Below are positions 57,186 to 64,000 of a stretch of 64,000 nt of DNA, one piece after another. The DNA is taken from contig CAIYTF010000127.1 of the NCBI GenBank assembly GCA_903929035.1, positions 30,889 to 94,888 on the forward strand, given 5' to 3'. The notes below the pieces were generated by a model, which was not told the DNA's origin, made no database searches, and saw only the letters and a list, made by a program, of their open reading frames with translations. The translations under genes were made by a program, and so were the position numbers. Positions within the stretch are counted from its first letter, which is position 1. Each line of letters starts with the position of its first letter. The stretch is from an uncultured Ignavibacteriales bacterium. Its GTDB lineage: Bacteria > Bacteroidota > Ignavibacteria > Ignavibacteriales > Ignavibacteriaceae.

Positions 57186-59165
57186 ATGAACGAACAAATA
57201 AAAAATTACGGTTTTTACGCGGCAACAGGGATTGTTATTGTTTTTCTAATTGTAATATATCTCCTCACGATGGCACCAACAATTGTTGAAATTGATTCGG
57301 GTGAGTTGACCACAGTTCAAATGACATTAGGTGTTGCTCACCCGACAGGGTATCCCCTATTTTCAATGATTGGATTCCTGTACTCGAAATTGCCGCTGCC
57401 GTTCCCGCCGGCTTACAAGATGAATCTGCTTGCAGCATCGTGGTGCGCCTTTGGTGCCGGCTTCTTTGTTGTCATATCGCGAATGTTATTCCGCAACCTT
57501 GATTTGTTCAGTCCGGTAAAAAAGCAAAACGGGTATGAACGCGTTCGGCCAAAACGAAAAAAGCAAAAAGAAGTAGTGACAAAAAACGGAATGCAAGTTG
57601 AAACTAAAGTGCCAATGACGCGGGCAACCGTGCTTCTTTCGTCTGCCGCGGGAGCCTTGATGATGGGCGTGAGTAAAACATTTTGGGAGCAAAGTATATC
57701 GGTTGAAGTTTATTCGCTTCACATATTTTTGATTCTTACTGTTATTTGGGCATTGCTGCGCGCGTATATTATTTCCAAACGATTTCCGGGAAAATCTATA
57801 AATGCCTGGCTGATTGCCGCGGCTGCTCTGGCGTTTTCATTTTCAAATCATATGTCAACACTGTTTATTTTGCCTGCTGCAGCGTATCTCTTCTTTTCTT
57901 GTTTTGGGTTTAATAAACCTGCATTTATCCTGATAGGTAAAATGCTTGCTGTATTCGTACCTATACTAATTCTGCTTTACTCTTATCTGCCAATTCGCGG
58001 GATGGCAAACCCCGTGTTGAACTGGAGCAATCCTGTTAATATGGAACAAATCATCAGGCACGTTTCAGGATGGCAATACCGGACGTGGCTGTTTTCCTCG
58101 TTCGATGCCGCGGAGAAACAATTTAGTCATTTTACTGATAACTTTTTATACGAGTATAATATAAGTACTGTATTCTTTGTCATCGGGTTAATATTCCTGC
58201 TGATTCGAGCAAGAAAATTGTTCATATTTTTCTTCATTGCATTCGCGTTTTGTATTCTCTATTCAATTAATTACGATATCAAAGACATTGACACGTATTT
58301 TCTGCTTGCTTATATATCAATGGGATTTTTTGCCGCCTTTGGAATCGCGCAAGTTTTCGGGTTACTTCACGATCAGAAAACTCAATACGGGTTGGGATTG
58401 ACTATTGCCGCGATATTCATCTGCGTGCAAATTTATTTCACTGCAGGAAAAGTGGATGCTCACGATGTTTACACGTTTGAAGACTATACTATTTCGGCTC
58501 TGCAATCAGCAGGGAAAGACGCGATCATTCTTTCATATCAATGGGATTATCTAATCGCGCCGTCATATTACGTGCAAAATGTTTTGCATATACGCCCCGA
58601 CGTGAAAGTTATTGATAAGGAATTATTACGCCGTTCGTGGTATTTCAATCAAATGAAAACTAACTTTGCCGATATTATTTTCCCGGTACAGCCGACAATT
58701 GATTCGTTTCTTGTTGCTTTAAAACCGTTTGAAGAACAAAAACTGTTTGATGCAAATTTGTTAGAGCATCACTATCGGGCGTTGATGTCCGGGCTTATCG
58801 GGAAGAATATCGAGACTCATCCGGTATATATTGGTATTGAATTGGCTGAAAACGAGATGAAACGCGGGGAACTGACTCTGCCTGAAGGTTATACAATTAT
58901 TCCGGATTTATTTTATTACAGGGTGGTGAAAGAAAGAGAATACACTTCGGCAGCAGATCCGAATTTCAAGATTCGCTTCCCGAAAGAGCAGGGAGAATAT
59001 ACAGAGCTGATTCATAAAATCACTTCGGCAATGCTAATTAGGCGGTCAATCTATGAAATAGAAAACGGAAAAATAGACCGCGCCAGGTTGTATGTAACCA
59101 AGCTGAAACAAGATTTCCCCGATGTTGAATTGCCTAAAGAGATAGCCCGGTTTATCGCGAAATAG
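57186..59165 (+). CDS. DUF2723 (GT117-type) membrane protein
   Basis: This 659-aa integral membrane protein has about ten helices. It starts with a TM segment, then TMAPTIVEIDSGELTTVQMTLGVAHPTGYPLFSMIG, the signature of DUF2723. The same domain is found in human TMEM260, an O-mannosyltransferase (family GT117), so a polyprenyl-sugar-dependent glycosyltransferase is a reasonable inference. The acidic residues after the first helix (EIDSGEL) would be catalytic. A soluble C-terminal part of about 200 residues carries no recognised repeats, and the protein is shorter than many DUF2723 proteins (about 1000 aa). A GC-rich hairpin follows its stop codon. Confidence 0.87.
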   Translation: MNEQIKNYGFYAATGIVIVFLIVIYLLTMAPTIVEIDSGELTTVQMTLGVAHPTGYPLFSMIGFLYSKLPLPFPPAYKMNLLAASWCAFGAGFFVVISRMLFRNLDLFSPVKKQNGYERVRPKRKKQKEVVTKNGMQVETKVPMTRATVLLSSAAGALMMGVSKTFWEQSISVEVYSLHIFLILTVIWALLRAYIISKRFPGKSINAWLIAAAALAFSFSNHMSTLFILPAAAYLFFSCFGFNKPAFILIGKMLAVFVPILILLYSYLPIRGMANPVLNWSNPVNMEQIIRHVSGWQYRTWLFSSFDAAEKQFSHFTDNFLYEYNISTVFFVIGLIFLLIRARKLFIFFFIAFAFCILYSINYDIKDIDTYFLLAYISMGFFAAFGIAQVFGLLHDQKTQYGLGLTIAAIFICVQIYFTAGKVDAHDVYTFEDYTISALQSAGKDAIILSYQWDYLIAPSYYVQNVLHIRPDVKVIDKELLRRSWYFNQMKTNFADIIFPVQPTIDSFLVALKPFEEQKLFDANLLEHHYRALMSGLIGKNIETHPVYIGIELAENEMKRGELTLPEGYTIIPDLFYYRVVKEREYTSAADPNFKIRFPKEQGEYTELIHKITSAMLIRRSIYEIENGKIDRARLYVTKLKQDFPDVELPKEIARFIAK

Positions 59166-59172
59166 AAAATTT

Positions 59173-59200
59173 GCCGCGCCACTTCGTAGTTCAGCGCGGC
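59173..59200 (+). terminator. GC-rich hairpin after the DUF2723 gene
   Basis: GCCGCGC (59173-59179) and GCGCGGC (59194-59200) form a perfect 7-bp stem 8 nt after the stop codon. The following GTATATTATTTATTAT is T-rich but not a run of T, so this is a likely but imperfect intrinsic terminator. Confidence 0.5.
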
Positions 59201-59304
59201 GTATATTATTTATTATACGTAACTGTTTAGGTATCCTAACCGGTAAAATCATCAATAATTTTTGGCTATGTTATTAAACAATTAAATTGCAATGGCTTAT
59301 GGAA

Positions 59305-59390
59305 CCCCTCATCCTGCCCTCTCCCGAAAGAGAGGGAATTGAAATCGATATCATTTCCCCTCTCCTTATAGGAGAGGGCAGGGTGAGGTT
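59305..59390. repeat. Palindromic CCTCACCCTGCCCTCTCC repeat
   Basis: The left arm ccctcatcctgccctctccc (59306-59325) and right arm ggagagggcagggtgaggtt (59371-59390) are near-perfect mirror images, with a 45-base spacer that contains smaller matching parts (ctctcccgaaagagag, cctctccttataggagagg). Sequences of this type are widely scattered in bacterial genomes as I recall; no coding capacity. Confidence 0.75.
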
Positions 59391-59573
59391 GTGTCTTGTC
59401 ACGGTTCGAAGCATAGCTTCTCTAAGGGTAAACAAAATATATTCTTTTTTTTTGACCTAAACAATAACCTTATTTCTTTGATGCGAAACAAATCTATGGT
59501 TAATAATAGCCATTAGCTCAAACTTCTTTCATAATAATTATCCCTCTATTCCAAAATATTTTGCCGATTTAAC

Positions 59574-59590
59574 TTGGCACGTTCATTGAT
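59574..59590 (+). promoter_or_regulatory. Sigma-54-type -24/-12 promoter candidate
   Basis: TTGGCACGTTCATTGAT matches the consensus TTGGCACG-N4-TTGCW with one change (TTGA instead of TTGC). The GG and following CACG are perfect and the spacing is right. It lies 30-46 nt upstream of the TPR-glycosyltransferase gene and ahead of flagellin, genes often under sigma-54. Sigma-54 itself and its activator are not seen in the window. Confidence 0.55.
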
Positions 59591-59619
59591 TATTAAGGGG
59601 AGTAGTAATCATAAGAAAA

Positions 59620-61992
59620 ATGGATAATCTTTTACAAGAAGCGTTATATTATCATCAAAAAGGTGAATTGGAACAAGCCGAGATTCTTTATAAGGAAGCT
59701 CTTTCAGGTCATCTTAATGATTGTAGGATCAACTTTTTGTTTGGCACGATTGAATTTCAACTGGGCAAAATGGATAACGCGCTTATCCATTTAACCAAAG
59801 CGATTAACCTGAAAAAAGATTACTATCAGGCATATAATAACATCGGATTAGTCTATCGGTCACTTGGAAATATTGGTCAGGCAATACATTATTTTTCAGA
59901 GGCAATTCGCATTTTCCCAAAATATCCGGATGCCGTGCTAAATTTAGGTGCCGCTCTGCAAAAAGCCGGAAAGTTTCCGGAGGCAATCGCGGAATTCCGG
60001 AAAGCCATTTCAATAACTCCAGAAAATGCCGAAGCTCGATATAACCTTGGGCTATGTTATGTTGCAAATAGCGATTTTCATCAGGCAATAGAACTATTTT
60101 CTTCTGCCCTCTCTTTCAATCCATCGTATGCCGAGGCTCTCAATGCGCGTGGAGTCTGCTATCAAGAATTGAAGATGACTGAAGCTGCCCGGCACGATTA
60201 TATGCAGGCTGTTTCCGTTAATCCTTTTGATTATAATGCAAAATATAACGCTGCAGTGCTGTATTTCAACGATGGTAGAAACGCGGAAGCATTACAACTC
60301 CTTGATGAAACACTCGCGCTGAACGATCAACACGCTGAAGCACTGACAAAAATTGCAGAAATAAAGATTCGGCAAAATGATTATCATACCGCGATTAACA
60401 ATTTACTTCGAGTGAAAGCTTTGCAGCCAAATAATGCTGATACTCGTAAAATGCTCGGTGAAATCTATTACAAACTATCTTTTTATGATGAAGCAATAAC
60501 TGAGTTTCTTGCCGCTCTCGAATTAAAACCAGGTAATGCAGATTTATTGAATAGCTTAGGGCTGGTATATCAGTCAATAACTGATTATCAAACTGCTATC
60601 TCGTATTTAGAACAGGCGTTAGCCGCGATCCCCGATTCAGCTGAAATACTGAATAACCTTGGCGCGGTTCACGATAAAGCAGGTTCGATCAGTATGGCAA
60701 AAGAATATCTATTCCGCGCGATTGAAGTACGGTCGGATTACGCGGATGCGCTCTATAATCTCGGAAATGTCTTACTTAAAGAGAATAACTACACTTCTGC
60801 TGCCGGATATTTTCATCAGGCACTAAGGGCAAATCCGGAACTCGTTAAAGTTTATAATAATCTTGGTGTTGCATATCATCAAACCGATCAGCTCGAAACT
60901 GCCGAAGAAGTCCTGCGTGAAGGAATTGCAGCTGCACCCGGCTTGCCCGACTTATATAATAACTACGGCAATGTCCTGCGCGATTTAAATCGCCTTGAAG
61001 AATCTATTCAGGCATTCAAAAAAGCCTTGGAGCTTAAACCCGATTTTGCCGAAGCGCATAAGAACTATGGCTTTACGCTGCTGCTTAATGAAAACTATAA
61101 AGACGGCTGGCAGGAATTCGAGTGGCGGTTGAAGGTGGATGTGCGCGAAAGAGTCTATTCTAAGCCGCGCTGGAATGGCGAGTTACTTTCCGGTAAAAGA
61201 TTGTTTGTTTATTTTGAGCAGGGATTCGGCGATACAATTCATTTTGCACGTTATCTTAAAATTCCGGTTGATGCAGGTATGAAGGTATATTTCGAGCCAC
61301 AGGCAGAGTTATCATCGCTGCTTTCCCGTTTGCCTTTTACTTTAGATATTTTGCCTCCTAATTCAGCAATTGAAAGAAATGCGGAATTTGATTTCCACTT
61401 ACCATTAATGAGTATTCCTGCTGTGCTGAAACATACATCTGCAATGACGGATATTGAAATTCCTTACATAAAACCGCTTCCTGAATACGTAGCAAAGTGG
61501 GAAGGCATAATTACGAAAGAGCAGGTACTGAAAGTAGGCATCGTGTGGGCAGGGAACAAACTGCACAAAAATGACCGTAACAGGAGCCGGAAATTAAGCG
61601 ATTTTGAACCTTTGGCGAATATTAGCGGGATTCAACTCTATAGCTTGCAGACTGGTGATGCAGCTAAAGAGTTAAACGCGTACGGTATTAGCACAAAAAT
61701 AGTTGATCTTGGCAAAAATATTGAAAATTTCGAAGATACGGCGGCTATTATTAGCCAAATGGACTTAATCGTTACAGTTGATACAGCAATTACCCACGTT
61801 GCAGGTGCCCAAAACAAGTTGGCACACATATTGTTATATTATTCGTGTGACTGGCGATGGTCAATAGAAAAAACAAAAAGCGTATGGTATTCGTCAGTTT
61901 GGTTAGTCCGGCAAAAAGAGCGAAACAATAGCCAAGAGCCTTTGAAGCGCGTTGCAGTAGAAATTAAGAATTTAATACATTTATTTCATTAA
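59620..61992 (+). CDS. TPR protein with C-terminal glycosyltransferase domain
   Basis: Residues 1-500 are about 14 tetratricopeptide repeats (units such as AYNNIGLVYRSLGNIGQAIHYFSEAIRIFPKYPDA). Residues 520-790 form a GT9-like (ADP-heptose/GT-B) transferase fold. It begins LLSGKRLFVYFEQGFGDTIHFARYL, then VGIVWAGNKLHKNDRNRSRKLSDFEPLA and the nucleotide-sugar site DLIVTVDTAITHVAGAQ. The architecture recalls SPINDLY/OGT-like proteins that glycosylate hydroxyl residues, but the catalytic domain here is of the heptosyltransferase type. It lies immediately upstream of flagellin, so flagellin glycosylation is a good guess. Its Shine-Dalgarno (AAGGGGAG at 59594-59601) is 18 nt from the ATG, unusually far. 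Confidence 0.88.
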   Translation: MDNLLQEALYYHQKGELEQAEILYKEALSGHLNDCRINFLFGTIEFQLGKMDNALIHLTKAINLKKDYYQAYNNIGLVYRSLGNIGQAIHYFSEAIRIFPKYPDAVLNLGAALQKAGKFPEAIAEFRKAISITPENAEARYNLGLCYVANSDFHQAIELFSSALSFNPSYAEALNARGVCYQELKMTEAARHDYMQAVSVNPFDYNAKYNAAVLYFNDGRNAEALQLLDETLALNDQHAEALTKIAEIKIRQNDYHTAINNLLRVKALQPNNADTRKMLGEIYYKLSFYDEAITEFLAALELKPGNADLLNSLGLVYQSITDYQTAISYLEQALAAIPDSAEILNNLGAVHDKAGSISMAKEYLFRAIEVRSDYADALYNLGNVLLKENNYTSAAGYFHQALRANPELVKVYNNLGVAYHQTDQLETAEEVLREGIAAAPGLPDLYNNYGNVLRDLNRLEESIQAFKKALELKPDFAEAHKNYGFTLLLNENYKDGWQEFEWRLKVDVRERVYSKPRWNGELLSGKRLFVYFEQGFGDTIHFARYLKIPVDAGMKVYFEPQAELSSLLSRLPFTLDILPPNSAIERNAEFDFHLPLMSIPAVLKHTSAMTDIEIPYIKPLPEYVAKWEGIITKEQVLKVGIVWAGNKLHKNDRNRSRKLSDFEPLANISGIQLYSLQTGDAAKELNAYGISTKIVDLGKNIENFEDTAAIISQMDLIVTVDTAITHVAGAQNKLAHILLYYSCDWRWSIEKTKSVWYSSVWLVRQKERNNSQEPLKRVAVEIKNLIHLFH

Positions 61993-62086
61993 CTTATTTA
62001 ACAAACACGATAGGATTTTTTGTACAATGAGAACAATACCTTCTCTCTCGCAAAAAGGTTATGATTTTAACTTAACCAACATAAAC

Positions 62087-62106
62087 CGGCAAGGATGCCG
62101 TTTTCT
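62087..62106 (+). terminator. Small hairpin ahead of flagellin (terminator or 5' UTR structure)
   Basis: CGGCA (62087-62091) and TGCCG (62096-62100) form a 5-bp stem with loop AGGA, followed by TTTTCT. It sits between the glycosyltransferase stop and the flagellin start, so it could terminate the first gene or regulate flagellin mRNA. Confidence 0.45.
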
Positions 62107-62133
62107 AACTAATATATACAAGGAGGTATAATC

Positions 62134-62988
62134 ATGTCGTTCAGGATCAACACCAACGTAGACGCGCTCAGTGCTTACAGTGCACTTGCAAAAACCAACA
62201 AAGAGACCAGCATAGCTCAATTGCGTATTGCAACAGGTAAGCGAATTAATTCAGTTGCAGATGATACATCAGGATTCCAAATAGGCAAATCGCTTGAGGG
62301 CAAAATTTCAGTAATGAAAGCAGCCCAAGGCAATGTTGCCGGTGCGAAAAACCTGCTCTCAACTGCTGAAGGATCATTACAATCAGTAAATGATTTACTG
62401 GTAAAGGTAGAAGGAAAACTTTCCGATGCTACCAACCCAACAGCAGATCGGCAAGCTATTGCCGATGATATCAAGTCATTAGCAACTGAAATCCAGTCTG
62501 TTTTGAATTCTTCAAAATTCAATAACACGTCTTTGTTAACAGGTTCAGGAGATGCAAAATCAGGATTTACGTTCCAAGTTGGCGCAAGCTACTCGGATAC
62601 TATGAGTCTCGATTTCGCGCAGAGTATTCTGTCCGGTTCTTCATCTGGTTTTAACGCTTCACTAGGCAATATTAGCTCAGTTGCAATGGCAAGCGTTACC
62701 AGCTCCCAAACAATGACAACCTTAGTAGCTAACTTGGCAACACTGAAAAGTGAAGTCGCTTCAGCTTTAGGTAAGATTGGAAATTTCTCGCAACGCTTAG
62801 ATATTCGCGAAGAATCACTCAACGTTGGCATATCCAACGGACAGGCAACTGTCAGTCGTATTTTCGACGCGGATATGGCAATGGAACAATTGAATGCTAC
62901 TCGCGGGTCTATTTTAGGACAAGCAGCAACAGCGATGGTTTCGCAGTTGAACTCAGCACCCCAAGCAGTGTTATCGCTCTTTAAGTGA
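62134..62988 (+). CDS. fliC: Flagellin (flagellar filament protein)
   Basis: This 284-aa flagellin has conserved D0/D1 ends. The N-terminus is MSFRINTNVDALSAYSALAK, with IATGKRINSVADDTSGFQIG in the D1 helix. The C-terminus holds QAAT-type helix residues and the ending SQLNSAPQAVLSLFK, equivalent to the SQANQAPQAVLSLL of other flagellins. The variable middle is short, so the filament surface domains are minimal. The protein is exported by the flagellar type III apparatus, not by T9SS. An excellent Shine-Dalgarno (AAGGAGGT) precedes the ATG, unlike most genes here, in keeping with high expression. The start region contains one of the two CATG sites found. Confidence 0.97.
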   Translation: MSFRINTNVDALSAYSALAKTNKETSIAQLRIATGKRINSVADDTSGFQIGKSLEGKISVMKAAQGNVAGAKNLLSTAEGSLQSVNDLLVKVEGKLSDATNPTADRQAIADDIKSLATEIQSVLNSSKFNNTSLLTGSGDAKSGFTFQVGASYSDTMSLDFAQSILSGSSSGFNASLGNISSVAMASVTSSQTMTTLVANLATLKSEVASALGKIGNFSQRLDIREESLNVGISNGQATVSRIFDADMAMEQLNATRGSILGQAATAMVSQLNSAPQAVLSLFK

Positions 62989-63011
62989 CAAATCGGTTAA
63001 GTTACTTAGCG

Positions 63012-63040
63012 AAAAGCCTCCGTCAGGAGGCTTTTCTGCT
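63012..63040 (+). terminator. Rho-independent terminator of flagellin
   Basis: AAAAGCCTCC (63012-63021) pairs perfectly with GGAGGCTTTT (63026-63035) across a GTCA loop, and TTTTCTGCTTT follows. It lies 24 nt after the flagellin stop. Confidence 0.9.
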
Positions 63041-63079
63041 TTAAATGGGGCATCTTCAAAATAATAAGGTTAGTCTCTG

Positions 63080-63108
63080 TGTTAAAGTTATTTCTGAACG
63101 AGTCCTAA
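63080..63108 (+). repeat. Partial copy of intergenic repeat R2
   Basis: gttatttctgaacgagtcct matches the right part of the copies at 1627-1703 and 4148-4322. It stands 40 bp left of the miniature element at 63148-63414. Confidence 0.55.
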
Positions 63109-63147
63109 CTTATTTTGCTCTCCAAAACAGTTGCGAATATGATATAT

Positions 63148-63414
63148 GTAACTACTCAGTATCCTGAAATCAAGAAAATATACGGCACGAATATTATGTC
63201 CCAACGGGACTAAATTTGAATAACATTGAGTGACAACTCACGGGAGAATGATAAAAAGCATCTATGTCCCCGAAGGGGGCAAATTCATACGGCGTAGTTA
63301 GTTCGCCCCCTTCGGGGACGTTATTTGTTGGGCTTACTTTTCCGTGAGTTAGCACTCACGGTTATTCAAATATAGTCCCGTTGGGACAAATTCTACAACA
63401 GGCTTAGTAGTTAC
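63148..63414. mobile_element. Palindromic miniature element, full-length copy (267 bp), with 8-bp target duplication
   Basis: The ends are GTAACTACTCAG (63148-63159) and CTTAGTAGTTAC (63403-63414), mirror images with one mismatch. The perfect 8-bp direct repeat TGATATAT flanks the element (63140-63147 and 63415-63422). Inside, from the outside inward, are a short self-palindrome GTCCCAACGGGAC matched by GTCCCGTTGGGAC, then TTTGAATAAC/GTTATTCAAA, AACTCACGG/CCGTGAGTT, and the 15-bp inverted repeat GTCCCCGAAGGGGGC (63266-63280, 63305-63319). There is no transposase. The 5'-GTAA end and 8-bp duplication point to an IS66-type transposase acting in trans. Confidence 0.85.
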
Positions 63415-63483
63415 TGATATATCTGTTGGGCAATGACTTAAATTTTGACTTCAGCTGTTTTTACCGGAGAACCATAAAAGTTA

Positions 63484-63885
63484 TTATAGGTTCTCGCGTG
63501 ATGCAGGAACCGTGAAATAGAAGGTGCTTCCAACATTTTCTTCGCTTTCAACCCAGATATTGCCATTATGCTTTTCAACAAACTCTTTGCACAGGAGCAA
63601 GCCTAACCCCGTGCTTAATTCTCCATCTGTTCCTTTTGAACCGATTTTTTCACCAATTTTAAATATTTTTTCAACTTTACCTTTTGGCATTCCAACGCCT
63701 GTATCGCTTATGGAGATTTCAATCATTTGGTCTCCGCTTTCTTTCGCGTTTAAAGTCACTGTTCCATTTTTTCTAGTAAACTTAAGCGAGTTTGAAATCA
63801 GATTCAATAGAACAGAATTTATCATTTTTTCGTCTGCAAAAATCTTAACATTTTCAGCAGCTAAATTTTCCAATTTAGGAATGAA
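63484..63885 (-). pseudogene. 5'-truncated histidine kinase (ATPase domain only)
   Basis: The frame begins right after a TAA stop (63886-63888) with no good start codon; the first possible one is TTG at 63873. It encodes only the HATPase part of a kinase: ADEKMINSVLLNLISNSLKF (N box), DTGVGMPKG and GELSTGLGLLLCKEFVEKHNG. No phosphorylatable-histidine domain precedes it. It closely resembles the end of the receiver-kinase at 4523-5623 (same GELSTGLGL...LCKEFVEKHNGxIW segment). Hence it is a gene remnant or truncated paralog. A miniature element lies 70 bp downstream. Confidence 0.75.
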
Positions 63886-63896
63886 TTAAAAATAAC

Positions 63897-64000
63897 TTAT
63901 ACCAGATAAGGAGTGAAAGAATAATTCCATTTTGGCAAGAATTCAGCAAATACAACTGGTGAATTTTCAAGAAATTCATTTGATGCTTTTTTGCCGGTAG
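63897..64000 (-). CDS. Possible C-terminal end of an unrecognised gene, cut by window edge
   Basis: A 34-codon open stretch on the minus strand ends in TAA at 63897-63899; the last residues read FLPKWNYSFTPYLV. I do not recognise it, and it could be a chance open frame. It stands 8 nt upstream of the truncated kinase. Confidence 0.22.
   Translation of the reverse strand, partial: TGKKASNEFLENSPVVFAEFLPKWNYSFTPYLV

Larger units (their letters stand above)
59166..59619. other. Intergenic region with a palindromic repeat and a sigma-54-like promoter
   Basis: Besides the hairpin at 59173-59200, it holds the palindromic CCTCATCCTGCCCTCTCCC repeat at 59305-59390 and a -24/-12 site at 59574-59590. 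No gene is seen. Confidence 0.55.

Noticed and set aside
59594..59620. Use of ATA at 59611 as the start of the TPR-glycosyltransferase
   Set aside because: It would fit the AAGGGGAG ribosome-binding site better, but ATA starts are very rare and three residues make no difference to the protein.
62060..62110. Sigma-28 flagellar promoter (TAAA ... GCCG) upstream of flagellin
   Set aside because: GCCG is present but the -35 word is at the wrong distance; the bases are better explained by the hairpin.

Overview
The window most likely comes from the Ignavibacteria/Chlorobi side of the Bacteroidota-Chlorobi group. It is AT-rich (about 40% GC by eye) and carries a complete SprA, the outer-membrane translocon of the type IX secretion system (T9SS). 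Two secreted enzymes end in T9SS type A sorting domains, yet the window also has a flagellin and a methyl-accepting chemotaxis protein. That combination fits Ignavibacterium/Melioribacter-like organisms better than typical gliding Bacteroidetes. This placement is inference from gene content; no 16S rRNA gene is present.

Layout. 0-4 kb: a hemC 5' end, an OprB-like porin, a SpoIIE-type phosphatase and a deoxyhypusine-synthase-like enzyme. 4.5-8.4 kb (minus strand): a tightly packed four-gene sensory operon with a B12-binding protein carrying the Wx9EH signature of CarH-type photoreceptors, a histidine kinase, a VirK-like protein and a receiver-kinase. 8.7-13.8 kb: proC, a fused homocysteine methyltransferase/MTHF reductase, and hemA with a ccsA/hemX-like gene. 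14-21.4 kb: tRNA-Ser(GCU) and sprA. 21.5-26.3 kb: a phosphatase, a trans-sulfuration enzyme and two surface-polysaccharide transferases. 26.5-30.8 kb: a response regulator, a receiver-adenylate cyclase and a large hybrid kinase. 31.4-35.6 kb: tex, a UbiA prenyltransferase and an epimerase. 35.9-46.9 kb (plus strand): a signalling cluster of FIST sensor, hybrid kinase, chemoreceptor and two more kinases. 47.0-50.9 kb: a GNAT gene and hisGDC behind a histidine attenuator. 51.5-59.2 kb: a subtilase, a GH16 glucanase, an OmpA/TSP3 protein and a DUF2723 protein. 59.6-63 kb: a TPR-glycosyltransferase and flagellin. Right edge: a 5'-truncated kinase.

The strongest non-coding signals are four. (1) A family of palindromic miniature elements has 5'-GTAACTACTCAG ends. 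Two copies have perfect 8-bp target duplications, and one of these is nested inside another repeat. (2) A histidine leader peptide with three tandem His codons is followed by a terminator just ahead of hisG. (3) The tetranucleotide CATG is almost absent: I found two copies in 64 kb by reading, and His codons switch to CAC whenever the next base is G, while CGCG looks over-represented. (4) A sigma-54-like -24/-12 site lies ahead of the glycosyltransferase-flagellin pair.

Sensing dominates the window: at least seven kinases or kinase hybrids, one cyclase, one chemoreceptor, one FIST sensor and one probable light/B12 sensor. The rest is mostly surface and envelope machinery (T9SS, porin, OmpA, polysaccharide transferases, flagellin and its probable glycosyltransferase) plus housekeeping heme, proline, histidine and methionine/folate genes.
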